A stretch of 53,244 nt of DNA from a bacterium (GTDB lineage: Bacteria > Planctomycetota > UBA1135 > GCA-002686595): the NCBI GenBank assembly GCA_024226735.1, contig JAAELL010000378.1:1-53244 (forward strand), given 5' to 3'. Under the pieces are notes generated by a model. It ran no database searches. It was given only the letters and a program-made list of their open reading frames with translations, and had not been told where the DNA came from. The position numbers and the translations under genes are program-made. This document shows positions 31,239 through 39,508 of this stretch, piece after piece (the stretch's first letter is position 1; each line of letters begins with the position of its first letter).

Positions 31239-33095
31239 ATGAAACCGCCCAAGACTGCACTCTGTACCTTCTCGCTGCTCGCCGCGGCCCTCGGTTCGAG
31301 CCCGCTCGCGACCGCCTCCCAGGAGCCGGCCGGCACCGCCGAGGCCTCGGCGCCCGCCGTCGATGATGGAAAATCCGTCTTCGGCGACCCGGTCTACGTC
31401 AACGGCAAGCGCATCAGCGACTTCGCGATCAAGCGCTACCTCTGCTACGGCAAGGGCCGCAATGCGCTCGAGTCGCGCAAGCTGCAGGCGCTGATGGATC
31501 AGGAGATAACCCTGCGCCAGCGCGACTACTTCAACCGCAACCTGGAGGACACGTTCCCCGGGAAGCTCGCGGACGAGCTGACCGACGACGAGCGCAAGCA
31601 GGTCCAGGCCAAAGTCGACGAGGAGATGAAGCGCTTCGAGATCGACGAGACGTACTACGAGTACGAGCTGAAGCGCCAGAACGACGACTTCATACGGCGC
31701 TACCCGACGCTCGATCTCGACACCGAGATCCTGCGCGCCTACCAGAGCGTCGACTGGTACGAGGACCAGCTGCACCAGACGCTGCAGTTCGACCAGATCT
31801 TCTACCCCGGGGACGCGAACGACTGGCCCGAGCTGACGATCGAGGCGATCCACGGCGGATCGCCGAACGTCGACCTGGTCGAGGACTACCGCAAGAACTG
31901 GCTGCTCCGCAAGGAAGAGGCCGAGCGCGAGAACAAGCCGCTCCGTCGCGAAGACGAGATGATGATGACGCTCCTGCGCGACTTCGTCATGAACGCTCTC
32001 AACGCGGTGGTCGAGGTCGATACGAGCTACGACGGTATCCCCGAGAACCTGCTCATGGCTGTCGAGGGTCAAGGCATCCGCCGCGAGATCACCGTCGACG
32101 AGGTCTACGAGGACATGAAGCACGCGTTCACGGAGAACGACATCCGCGAAGCGAAGGAGTTCCTGGCGCTGCTCGGAGCGACCAAGGACAAGCTGACCGA
32201 GATGAACCAGCTTCAGGACGCCGAGACCTTCCACCAGTATTGGGAGGGGCTCCACGCCGACCTGAAGGACACGATGTTCAACATGGACTTCCTGGCGCTC
32301 TCGGGCCACCAGTTCCCGTCGCGCGAGTCCTACTACAGGCACATGGGCCTGCTCGAGTCGTTCCGCAAGATGATCGCGCCGGACCTCGAGAAGAACGAGA
32401 ACGGCACGTTGTCGGAGGCGCTCCAGTCGCACCTGCCCGTCGCGAACGGGATCATGGGACTGGCCAAGGCCGACGTCGACATCCTGCTCGTCTCGGCGTT
32501 CGACTTCCCCAACTACAAGTGGAAGGAGAACGGTTGGGAGTGGGCCGAGAAGGAGGCGATTCGCATCCGCGAGGAGGTCGACGCCTACCTCGACAAGCTC
32601 GGCAAGGACGCCGACGCGCGCGCCGCGGCCGAAGCCGCCGGCACGCCCTACACGGGGAACGCCGACCTCAAGTCGTTCGCGGAGTTCTGGAGCAACATGC
32701 TCGACATTCACTCCGAGTACTGGGATCCGCCGCTTCCGGCCGAGGGCAAGACGCCGCCCGCGATCGGCCTGAAGAACAAGGGTCGCTTCGGCCTCATGAC
32801 GCGCAACGACCTCAAGCGCGCGATCGGTGAGAGTTCGTACTGGCACTACCTGTCGGGCAGCTCGATCGTCGACACGATCTTCTTCGACCTCGAGCCGGGG
32901 ACGATCGGCGGTCCGTACTACGGCCCGCACGGGTTCTACATCGTCTACCTCGAGACCCGCACGGCGCCGACGAACCCGCTGAACTACCGCACGGATCGTC
33001 ACTTCGAGATGCTGAAGGAAGACTACACGCGTGCGCGGTTCACCGAGTTCTCGCACCAGGCGCTGAAGGACGCGAAGGTCCAGGGCCTGAATTGA
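31239..33095 (+). CDS. Exported SurA/PrsA-like chaperone or peptidyl-prolyl isomerase-like protein
   Basis: Protein of 618 residues with a signal peptide (MKPPKTALCTFSLLAAALG...ATASQ). Residues about 45-100 match the SurA N-domain pattern (GDPVYVNGKRISDFAIKRYL, ALMDQEITLRQRD). Long charged helices follow (about 100-480). The last 130 residues (GRFGLMTRNDLKRAIGE, FFDLEPGTIGGPYYGPHGFYIVYLETR) resemble the tail of a parvulin domain, in which G-x-x-G-P-x-x-x-x-x-G-x-x-I-V is typical. It is longer than E. coli SurA (about 430), mainly through the helical middle. Probably periplasmic and involved in folding exported proteins. The stop codon lies inside the stem of a strong terminator. Confidence 0.72.
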   Translation: MKPPKTALCTFSLLAAALGSSPLATASQEPAGTAEASAPAVDDGKSVFGDPVYVNGKRISDFAIKRYLCYGKGRNALESRKLQALMDQEITLRQRDYFNRNLEDTFPGKLADELTDDERKQVQAKVDEEMKRFEIDETYYEYELKRQNDDFIRRYPTLDLDTEILRAYQSVDWYEDQLHQTLQFDQIFYPGDANDWPELTIEAIHGGSPNVDLVEDYRKNWLLRKEEAERENKPLRREDEMMMTLLRDFVMNALNAVVEVDTSYDGIPENLLMAVEGQGIRREITVDEVYEDMKHAFTENDIREAKEFLALLGATKDKLTEMNQLQDAETFHQYWEGLHADLKDTMFNMDFLALSGHQFPSRESYYRHMGLLESFRKMIAPDLEKNENGTLSEALQSHLPVANGIMGLAKADVDILLVSAFDFPNYKWKENGWEWAEKEAIRIREEVDAYLDKLGKDADARAAAEAAGTPYTGNADLKSFAEFWSNMLDIHSEYWDPPLPAEGKTPPAIGLKNKGRFGLMTRNDLKRAIGESSYWHYLSGSSIVDTIFFDLEPGTIGGPYYGPHGFYIVYLETRTAPTNPLNYRTDRHFEMLKEDYTRARFTEFSHQALKDAKVQGLN

Positions 33096-33132
33096 CCGGA
33101 TGTGCCGGGCGGAGCCCGGCCCATCCGGTCAA
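33092..33132 (+). terminator. Strong terminator overlapping the stop codon
   Basis: An 11-bp outer stem (TTGACCGGATG and its complement) plus a 7-bp inner GCCGGGC/GCCCGGC stem with a GGA loop. The TGA stop of the SurA-like gene (33093-33095) lies within the left arm. There is no T-run. Confidence 0.75.
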
Positions 33133-33133
33133 C

Positions 33134-33184
33134 GACACCTACGGTGTCGACGCTGTTTGCTGGCGCCACACCTGACGGTGTGGC
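33134..33184. repeat. Two-hairpin dispersed repeat, copy 2
   Basis: GACACC-TAC-GGTGTC (33134-33148) followed by GCCACAC-CTGACG-GTGTGGC (33165-33184). Order and spacing match the copy at 13741-13789. Paired bases of the second stem differ between copies, which keeps it foldable. It lies between the SurA-like and MsbA-type genes. Confidence 0.65.
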
Positions 33185-33290
33185 AGCTGGGTGCCGATAG
33201 CCGCAGAGACAACACTACGCGAGCCCGTGTCCACCACTGGATGCGGGCTCGCGCTTTACTTCCCGTGACAGCGGGTCGAGAATTGCCAGC

Positions 33291-35135
33291 TTGAACGTTC
33301 GTCTTCGAACTCTCGTCGAGCTGCTCAAGCCCTACGCATGGCCCTACCGCTGGCACCTGCTCGCGGTCTTCGTGCTCGGTATGCTCGCGTCTGCGTTCGC
33401 GCAGGCACCGTTCCTGTTGCTCGCGCCGACGTGGCAGGTGCTGTTCCCTAGCGACAGCGCGATCGAGGCCCCGCGTTGGCTCGACGTGACCAAGAAGCTG
33501 GTCTTCGGCGAGGAGACGTTCGCGACGCCCGACGAGCGCATGAGTCTGCTCTGGCGGGTCGTCTGGTTGATCGGGGGCATCTCGATCGTGGCCGGGGCGA
33601 TGCAGTACGCGCTCGTGCTCGTGTCGCGCTGGGTGGCGGTGCGCATGGTCGTACGGCTGCGCGTCGACGTCGCGCGGCACCTGATGAGCCTGTCGCTGCG
33701 GTACCACTCCAAGCGCAAGTTCGGCGACCTCTTGTCGCGTGTGTCGGGCGACGTCGCCAAGACGCTGACGTTGGTCAACATCGCGCTGCGCGAGCTCGTG
33801 CAGCAGCCGACGATGGTGATCGCAGCGATGATCGGGGCGTTCTTGATCTCGCCCGAGGCGACGCTGTTCGTCGTCGTTGGCCTGCCTGTCCTGGCGGTGC
33901 CGATCGCGCTGTTGATGACCAAGGTCCGCAAGCGCAGCCGCAAGACACGCGATCAGGCCGGCGAGGCCAACCAGGTCCTGACCCAGATGTTCCGCGGGAT
34001 CCGGACGGTCAAGGCGTTCCGCGCCGAGGAGCGCGAACTCGCGCGCTACCGCGCGGCCAACGAGACCTTCGTTGCGGCGACGATGAAGATGGTGCGCACG
34101 GTCGCCCTCTCGCAGACCTGGACGATGGTCTACACGAACATCGGCATGGGGCTGATGCTGGTGTTCGTCGGCTGGCTGACGATCCGTCGTGGCGCCGTCT
34201 CCGAGCCCGGGTCGATGATCGTGTTCTTCATGTTCATCTCGACCGCCTACAAGGGCGTCAAGTCGACGACGCGGTCGTGGACCAAGGTCGCCGAGGCGAT
34301 GGGCTCGGTCGACCGCCTCCTCGAGCTCCTCGACCAGGAGCCCGACATCGTCGAGCCCGAGGAGGCCCAGGTCCTGACGAACCTGGGCGATGGCGTCGCT
34401 TTCGAGAACGTCTCGTTCATCTACCCGGGCAGCGACCGCCCCGCCGTGCACGACGTGTCGCTCGAGATCCGGCGCGGCGAGACACTCGCGCTCGTCGGTC
34501 CCTCCGGCTCGGGCAAGAGCACCCTCGTCGACCTCATCGCACGCTTCATCGACCCGACCTCTGGCCGCATCGCCGCGGGCGGCCACGACCTGCGCGAGCT
34601 GACGCTCGACTCCTGGACCGCGATGTACTCGATGGTGACCCAGGACCCGTTCCTGTTCCACGCCTCGATCGGCGAGAACCTGCGCTTCGGCAAGCCCGAT
34701 GCGAGCGACGAGGAGCTGCACGCCGCCGCGCGTGCGGCGAACATCCACGAGTTCATCGCCGACCTGCAGCAGGGTTACGAGACGGACGTCGCCGACGCCG
34801 GCGCGCGGCTCTCCGGCGGCCAGCGCCAACGCATCACCGTCGCGCGCGCGTTCCTGCACGGCGGCGAGCTCTTGCTCCTCGACGAGGCCACGAGCGCGCT
34901 CGACACCGAGTCCGAGTCCGTTGTGCAGGCTGCAATCGACGACCTAATGGTCGGGCACACCGTCGTCGTGATCGCGCACCGGCTGTCGACCATCCGCAAT
35001 GCGGATCGGATCGCCGTCCTCGACGAGGGACGGCTCGTGGAGCTCGGCACGCACGAGGAGCTGCTTGCGCAGGCGGGGCTGTACGCGCGGCTGCACGCGC
35101 TGCAGTTCGCCGACGAGGTCGTGCGCGCGGAGTAG
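33291..35135 (+). CDS. ABC exporter, MsbA/multidrug type (fused permease and ATPase)
   Basis: Half-transporter of 614 residues with six predicted transmembrane helices in the first 330 residues (WHLLAVFVLGMLASAFA, LIGGISIVAGAMQYALVLV, FLISPEATLFVVVGLPVLAV and others). The nucleotide-binding domain has Walker A GPSGSGKST (about 403-411), signature LSGGQRQRITVARAF (about 506), Walker B LLLLDEAT (about 526) and an H-loop in VVVIAHRLSTI. It would form a homodimer that flips lipids, lipid-linked glycans or drugs outward; MsbA (lipid A) is the closest functional analogy, but the substrate is not determined by sequence. The start is a TTG at 33291 because no ATG precedes the first membrane helix. 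It is a single gene between a terminator and the convergent ispF. Confidence 0.9.
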   Translation: MNVRLRTLVELLKPYAWPYRWHLLAVFVLGMLASAFAQAPFLLLAPTWQVLFPSDSAIEAPRWLDVTKKLVFGEETFATPDERMSLLWRVVWLIGGISIVAGAMQYALVLVSRWVAVRMVVRLRVDVARHLMSLSLRYHSKRKFGDLLSRVSGDVAKTLTLVNIALRELVQQPTMVIAAMIGAFLISPEATLFVVVGLPVLAVPIALLMTKVRKRSRKTRDQAGEANQVLTQMFRGIRTVKAFRAEERELARYRAANETFVAATMKMVRTVALSQTWTMVYTNIGMGLMLVFVGWLTIRRGAVSEPGSMIVFFMFISTAYKGVKSTTRSWTKVAEAMGSVDRLLELLDQEPDIVEPEEAQVLTNLGDGVAFENVSFIYPGSDRPAVHDVSLEIRRGETLALVGPSGSGKSTLVDLIARFIDPTSGRIAAGGHDLRELTLDSWTAMYSMVTQDPFLFHASIGENLRFGKPDASDEELHAAARAANIHEFIADLQQGYETDVADAGARLSGGQRQRITVARAFLHGGELLLLDEATSALDTESESVVQAAIDDLMVGHTVVVIAHRLSTIRNADRIAVLDEGRLVELGTHEELLAQAGLYARLHALQFADEVVRAE

Positions 35136-35160
35136 CGTCGCCGCTACTTCCAAGTCGCTG

Positions 35161-35631
35161 CTACTCTCGCAGCAGGCAGACCGCCTGCACCGCGACGCCC
35201 TTGCCGCCGGCCAATGCGCCGAGCCCCTCGACCGTCTTGCCCTTGACGTTCACGCGCGCAGCCTCCGCGCCGACGAGCTCGGCGATCCGCGCACGCATCG
35301 CGGCGCGGTGCGGCGCGATGCGCGGGCCCTCGGTCGCGATGACGACGTCGAGGCTCAGCACGGTGAAGCCCTCGGCGTGCACGCGTTCGACCGCCACGGC
35401 CAGCAGCTCCGCGCTGTCGGCCCCGGCCCAGCGCGCGTCGTCGTCGGGGAAGAGCGTTCCCAGGTCGTCCAGCCCCGCCGCGCCGAGCACGGCGTCGGTC
35501 ACCGCGTGCAGGACCGCATCGCCGTCGGAGTGTCCGCTAGGTCCCGTCGGGTGATCGATCGTCACTCCGCCCAGGATGCACGGCCGTCCCGCGACGAGCC
35601 GATGGACGTCGAAGCCCAAGCCGATCCTCAT
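35161..35631 (-). CDS. ispF: 2-C-methyl-D-erythritol 2,4-cyclodiphosphate synthase
   Basis: Forms the cyclic diphosphate intermediate of the MEP isoprenoid pathway in the cytoplasm. The protein has 156 residues, the usual length. Metal ligands are visible as FDVH (Asp8, His10) and in GHSDGDAVLHA (His42). TEGPRIAPH and the C-terminal VNVKGKTVEGLG fit the family. Its start overlaps the ispD stop by four bases (ATGA), so the two MEP enzymes are translationally coupled. It ends 25 bases from the converging ABC exporter gene. Confidence 0.97.
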   Translation of the reverse strand: MRIGLGFDVHRLVAGRPCILGGVTIDHPTGPSGHSDGDAVLHAVTDAVLGAAGLDDLGTLFPDDDARWAGADSAELLAVAVERVHAEGFTVLSLDVVIATEGPRIAPHRAAMRARIAELVGAEAARVNVKGKTVEGLGALAGGKGVAVQAVCLLRE

Positions 35632-36353
35632 TCGGACTCCCGCGCGCGCAGGATCGCTTCGGCGATCAACAGGTCCTCGGGGGTCGTCAGCTTCAGGTTG
35701 TGCGCGTCACCGGGAACGATCAGCACCGGACCGACGTAGCGCTCCCACAGCGCCGCGTCGTCGGTCGGACGATAGCCGTCGCGGTCCGCTTCGGCGAGCA
35801 CCTCGCGCAGCTTCGCGACCCGGAATCCCTGCGGCGTCTGGGCGGCCCACAGGATCGCGCGGTCGAGCGTGCTGACGGCCTCCTTGCCGTCGGGCGAGGC
35901 CTTGATGGTGTCGCGCGCGCGAATGGCGAGCAGTGCCGCACCGTGCTCGGCGGCGAGCGCGGCGACGCGCTGCACGTCGACGGCGCGCACGAGCGGGCGG
36001 GCGGCGTCGTGCACGAGCACCACGTCGCAAGCGTCGGACACCGCGCGCACGCCGGCCTGCACCGAATCGGTGCGTTCCGCTCCGCCGGCGACGCACTTGG
36101 CTCCGGTCAGCTCCGCCATGCGTTCGAGGTCGTCCTCCTGGGCCACGATCACGATCTCGTCGACGCTCGCGAACGCCGCGCAGGTGTGCTCGATCACCGT
36201 CCGTTCGCCGAGCTGGAGGAACGGCTTGCGGGGGCCGCCCGCGGCGTTCATGCGCGTCGATCGGCCGGCAGCGACCAGAACCGCGGCGACGCGGTGCTCG
36301 CGCTCGGACACGGTATCGGAGTTGGAGGACTCGAATTCGGAGCTAGACGACAT
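35628..36353 (-). CDS. ispD: 2-C-methyl-D-erythritol 4-phosphate cytidylyltransferase
   Basis: Activates MEP with CTP in the MEP isoprenoid pathway. The protein has 241 residues. After about 20 Ser/Glu-rich residues, the nucleotide-binding loop is VLVAAGRSTRMNAAGGPRKP, with the conserved arginine and lysine. ERTDSVQAGV, VHDAARPLV, TPQGFR and the terminal NLKLTTPEDLLIAEAIL are typical. The E. coli protein has 236 residues. It precedes ispF in a two-gene operon on the minus strand and diverges from ruvC; the 45 bases between them must contain both starts of transcription or leader regions. Confidence 0.96.
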   Translation of the reverse strand: MSSSSEFESSNSDTVSEREHRVAAVLVAAGRSTRMNAAGGPRKPFLQLGERTVIEHTCAAFASVDEIVIVAQEDDLERMAELTGAKCVAGGAERTDSVQAGVRAVSDACDVVLVHDAARPLVRAVDVQRVAALAAEHGAALLAIRARDTIKASPDGKEAVSTLDRAILWAAQTPQGFRVAKLREVLAEADRDGYRPTDDAALWERYVGPVLIVPGDAHNLKLTTPEDLLIAEAILRARESE

Positions 36354-36398
36354 GAACCGACCTCGGGATTAGCGTAGGTTCGCGACCGGCTCAACACC

Positions 36399-36926
36399 AT
36401 GTCCGCGTCCATTCCCGAAGTGCCCGACGGCCTGCCGTGGACGATCGTGCTCGGCATCGACCCCGGTACGGTCGTCGTCGGCTACGGCGCGATCGTCCTG
36501 CGGCCCGAAGGGCCCACGCTGCTTGCCGCCGGGACGATCCGTGCCTCGCGCACGACCGACGTGCCGACGCGACTCGGCCACATCCGCTCACAGCTCGACG
36601 ACGTGATCCGCAGCCTCAAGCCCGACGTCGTGGCGGTCGAGAAGGCGTTCTTCGGCACCAACGTCGCCTCGGCGCTGCGGATCGGCGAGGGGCGCGGCGT
36701 CGCGCTGTCCGCCGCCGCGTGCCATGGCGCGCGCGTCATCGAGTTCCCGCCCGCGGTCGCCAAGCGCACCCTGGTCGGCAACGGCGGTGCGGACAAGGCG
36801 CAGGTGGCACAGATGGTCGCGGCCGAATTGCGCCTCCCGGAGGCGCCAGCGTCCCTCGACGCGACCGACGCGCTGGCCCTCGCGCTGACATACGTGCACC
36901 GCAGCCGCTTGACCGGTACGCTTTGA
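36399..36926 (+). CDS. ruvC: Holliday junction resolvase RuvC
   Basis: Endonuclease that cleaves Holliday junctions with RuvAB during recombination and repair. The protein has 175 residues, normal length. The RNase-H-like active site is complete: GIDPGT near the N-terminus, VEKAFFGTN, and the C-terminal LDATDALALALTY with the last two aspartates. The middle segment ALRIGEGRGVALSAAA matches the family's R-x-G-x-A-R-G region. No ruvA or ruvB follows; instead an unknown gene begins 3 bases after the stop, so they are probably co-transcribed. Confidence 0.96.
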   Translation: MSASIPEVPDGLPWTIVLGIDPGTVVVGYGAIVLRPEGPTLLAAGTIRASRTTDVPTRLGHIRSQLDDVIRSLKPDVVAVEKAFFGTNVASALRIGEGRGVALSAAACHGARVIEFPPAVAKRTLVGNGGADKAQVAQMVAAELRLPEAPASLDATDALALALTYVHRSRLTGTL

Positions 36927-36928
36927 CC

Positions 36929-37789
36929 ATGGTGCCCGACGAGCGCGAGGACGTCCCGGCAGAGGTTCTGCAGAGGGAGCTCGAGATCGGCCTGGCCCAC
37001 GCGCTGCCGGGGGTCGAGATCGTTGATCGCGACCTCGGTCTCGGCACGATCGCGGCCGATCTCGTCGGGGTCGATCCCCAGGGCCGTCTCGTGCTCGTCC
37101 TCATCCCCGAAGACCCCGGCGACGCCTCGGTGCTGACCGCGATCGATGCGATGTCCCAGGCGCGTGGCACCCTCGCCCTGCTCGCGCGCCACCTGGAGGA
37201 GCCGCGTCTCGCCCTCGACCTGGCGCCGCAGATCGTGCTGGTCGGCGAACGCTTCGAGCCGCGCACGATCGAGCGCCTCTCGGTCTTCGACGAGCTCGAG
37301 CTGCGGCTGCTCGAAGTGCGCGAGGTGCGCAGCGCGCGCAGCGTCTCGACTTTTTTTGTCGACCCGGGCGCGGGTGCGGCCGGTGCGCCACCCAAACTCG
37401 AGGCGCGCGGCGTCGAGAATTTCCTCGTCGGGCTCGACGAGGACCAGCGAGCGGGGACCGAGCTGCTCGTGCGGCGCCTGGAGCGCGTGGGCGAGGGGGT
37501 CCAGCTCGTCGCCGCTGGGGAACGGCTCGAATGGCGCTTCCGCGGTGCCCCGCTCTGCTCGGTGGCGCCGGTGGGCGACGAGCTCCAGGCCAACTTCCCG
37601 CGCGGCGCACCACGCCCCCTCGTCGAGGCCGAGGACTTCGAGACCTTCGTCGAGGGCGCGATCGAGCGCTACTTCGACCTGCTCGACGGCCCGCCCCAGG
37701 ACGAGGACCTCCAGGACGTCGAGATCGTCCCTCCGGCCGACACGGGGCCGATTCTCACCCCCGAGGAGATCGAAGCCTTCCGGGAATAA
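36929..37789 (+). CDS. Unknown protein with nuclease-like N-terminal layout
   Basis: Protein of 286 residues, acidic, without signal or membrane segments. Residues about 10-60 (LALPGVEIVDRDLGLGTIAADLVGVDPQGRLVLVLI, in part) resemble the D-x-x-x-x-d-x-x-G-x-x-x-x-x-E layout of PD-(D/E)XK folds that act on DNA. The terminal acidic-x-K position is not clearly present, so activity is uncertain. The rest shows alternating helices and strands (LFLVGLDEDQ-like, ELLVRRLERVGEGVQLV, FETFVEGAIERYFDLL). It starts 3 bases after ruvC, which would fit a DNA-repair role, but this is inference. The gene contains a T7 run at 37352 (protein STFFVD) unusual for this GC-rich context. Confidence 0.7.
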   Translation: MVPDEREDVPAEVLQRELEIGLAHALPGVEIVDRDLGLGTIAADLVGVDPQGRLVLVLIPEDPGDASVLTAIDAMSQARGTLALLARHLEEPRLALDLAPQIVLVGERFEPRTIERLSVFDELELRLLEVREVRSARSVSTFFVDPGAGAAGAPPKLEARGVENFLVGLDEDQRAGTELLVRRLERVGEGVQLVAAGERLEWRFRGAPLCSVAPVGDELQANFPRGAPRPLVEAEDFETFVEGAIERYFDLLDGPPQDEDLQDVEIVPPADTGPILTPEEIEAFRE

Positions 37790-37834
37790 GGGTCTCCCGT
37801 GCCGTTTCTGGCACGGCCGGCGTGTAAGGCCTCC

Positions 37835-38000
37835 TAGTGGGGTGATTCAAAAGTTCGGCTCATTTGTCCGGCCTATTTCGCGCGGCGGCGTCGTTGCCGG
37901 AACCCGGGAGTAGCACAGAGGCTACGCCCGGAACCCGGCGCCTAGCCGCCCCACGAAACCGGCTCGGACAAATGAGCCGAACTTTTGAATCACCCCACTA
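37835..38000. mobile_element. MITE-like element, 166 bp, with 36-bp perfect terminal inverted repeats
   Basis: The ends 37835-37870 and 37965-38000 are exact reverse complements (TAGTGGGGTGATTCAAAAGT...). Both begin with TA. The interior is GC-rich and non-coding. The outermost bases follow the pattern TAGTGGNGTGANTCA also seen at 23452-23616, although the deeper repeats differ, suggesting two subfamilies mobilised by the same or related transposases. It lies in the 281-base gap between the ruvC-linked gene and the MinD-like gene, which otherwise holds nothing I can call. Confidence 0.85.
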
Positions 38001-38070
38001 CCGTTTTCCCTAGTCGGAGCTTGGATCGGCCCGTCCAGTTTGGAACGGTGCCCGGCGTCCAGGTACTTCG

Positions 38071-38991
38071 ATGAAGTGGGAGCAAGCTCTCCAGCTCTTG
38101 CGCTTCGGTCAGAAGATCCCGACCGAGCGAACCACGGGCCCGGCGTTGCACTGCAAGGTCGAGCCGGACCCCCTCGGTGTCGTCCGAGCCACGTCGATCT
38201 GCGTCGTCAGCGGCAAGGGCGGTACGGGCAAGTCGCTCGTTTCGGCGTCGCTCGCGAACCTGCTCGCACGCCGTGCGCGCACGCTCGTCGTCGATGCTGA
38301 TTTTGGAGTCGGCAACGCGCACATCCTGCAGGACGCCTCGCCCCAGTACACGGTCGTCGATGTCGTCGAAGGCCGGCGCGACCTGCGCGAGGTCGTCCAC
38401 ACGTGCGGCGAGCAGCTCGATCTGCTCGCAGGCGGATCGGGCTACGCGCGCATGGCGGGGCTGACGCCATACGAGCTGCACCTGATCGCGGGCGGGCTCG
38501 AGAAGCTCGAGCTCTCCTACCGCTACGTGCTGGTCGACTCGGCCGCCGGGGTGTCGAGCCAGACCGTGGCGTTGGCGGCTGCCTCGGACGTGACGCTCCT
38601 CGTGACGACGCCCGACGTGACCGCGATGACGGACGCGTACGCGTTCCTCAAGGTCTTCCTGCAGCGCAAGCCCGTCAGCGACCCTCTACTCGTCGTCAAC
38701 CGCGCGACGAGCGCCGAAGAGGCCGAAGCGACCGCGAAACGCATCCTCGGCGTCTCGCAGAAGTTCCTCGGCCGCCAGCCGCGCTGGGTGGCGACCCTGC
38801 CCGAGGACCGCGCCGCCTTCCGCTGCACGCAGCGCCGCAGCCCGGTCGTCGTGGCCGAGCCCGACTCGGAGCTCGGCCTGGCGCTGCAAGAGCTCGCGGC
38901 GGCGGTCGACGAGGAGGTCGGCCGGTCGTGTGCGCGCGGCATCGGGCGGACGCTCCTGCAGCGCGTCGGGTATTCGCCCAAAAGCGGCTGA
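38071..38991 (+). CDS. MinD/FlhG-type ParA-family ATPase
   Basis: Protein of 306 residues. A 45-residue N-terminal extension precedes a deviant Walker A motif, SGKGGTGKS (about 48-56), with the signature lysine, then VVDADFGVGNAH (switch I region) and YVLVDSAAGVS (Walker B/switch II, with Ala for the usual Gly-x-G pattern). VTTPDVTAMTDAYAFLKV and VVNRATSAEEAE are typical of FlhG/MinD. Members position division, flagellar or other polar machinery on the membrane. No MinC/MinE or flagellar genes are nearby, and no amphipathic membrane-targeting helix is obvious at the C-terminus (LLQRVGYSPKSG). It precedes a helix-hairpin-helix gene and nadC. Confidence 0.88.
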   Translation: MKWEQALQLLRFGQKIPTERTTGPALHCKVEPDPLGVVRATSICVVSGKGGTGKSLVSASLANLLARRARTLVVDADFGVGNAHILQDASPQYTVVDVVEGRRDLREVVHTCGEQLDLLAGGSGYARMAGLTPYELHLIAGGLEKLELSYRYVLVDSAAGVSSQTVALAAASDVTLLVTTPDVTAMTDAYAFLKVFLQRKPVSDPLLVVNRATSAEEAEATAKRILGVSQKFLGRQPRWVATLPEDRAAFRCTQRRSPVVVAEPDSELGLALQELAAAVDEEVGRSCARGIGRTLLQRVGYSPKSG

Positions 38992-39032
38992 TCGCCCGCA
39001 ACCGGGCCCCCCGCCCGCTGGTCCCCTGGAGC

Positions 39033-39508
39033 GTGGATCGGGACCCGAACCTCACACCTCCGGCCCCCGCCTGGGCGTTCTTGCTCCTCGGCTGGATGGC
39101 CGGGGTGGCCGTGCTCGCCTTGCTCGACGCCTGGATGCCCCGGCGGCAGGCCATTGTTCCAGAGTGCACCTTCGGGCCGGAGCCGATCCCACTGGGACCG
39201 CCCGGGCCGAGCGCGCTGCGCCGCATCGCGGGGGTGGGAGAGAGGCGCGCGCACGTGCTCGCCGAGGCCCTGTGGCAGCGTTGGAGGCCCGAGGGCTGGG
39301 CCCACGTGCTGGCGGCCGCTCAGCAGCCTGGAACGATGTCCAAAGCTTTCGACCTCACGACCGTACCCGGGATTGGCCCCGTGACCTCGGGCCGTGTCGA
39401 CGCCTGGCTTCTCGAGCGGGCCGGAGAGCTACGCCCTGCTCATCTGGACCCAGGGCGAAGCGCGCCCGTACACTCGGCGGCCGAACGGCGCCCAGCCGAC
39501 GACGTTCC
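39033..39508 (+). CDS. Membrane-anchored helix-hairpin-helix (ComEA-like) protein, 3' end unresolved
   Basis: A GTG at 39033 opens a frame with one transmembrane helix (WAFLLLGWMAGVAVLALLDA). Two helix-hairpin-helix units follow, ALRRIAGVGERRAHVLAEAL and LTTVPGIGPVTSGRVDAWLL, the second with the classical V-P-G-I-G. This is the architecture of ComEA-like DNA-binding proteins of transformation. After about residue 135 homology ends, but the frame has no stop until 40448, deep inside nadC. A 900-base overlap with nadC is implausible, so either a stop has been lost by a small indel near the C-rich tract at 39510-39530, or the protein has an unusual overlapping tail. I set the end at the nadC start. 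Confidence 0.5.

Noticed and set aside
38071..38991. Plasmid partition ParA
   Set aside because: No ParB gene or parS-like repeats are nearby, and the sequence fits the MinD/FlhG group better.
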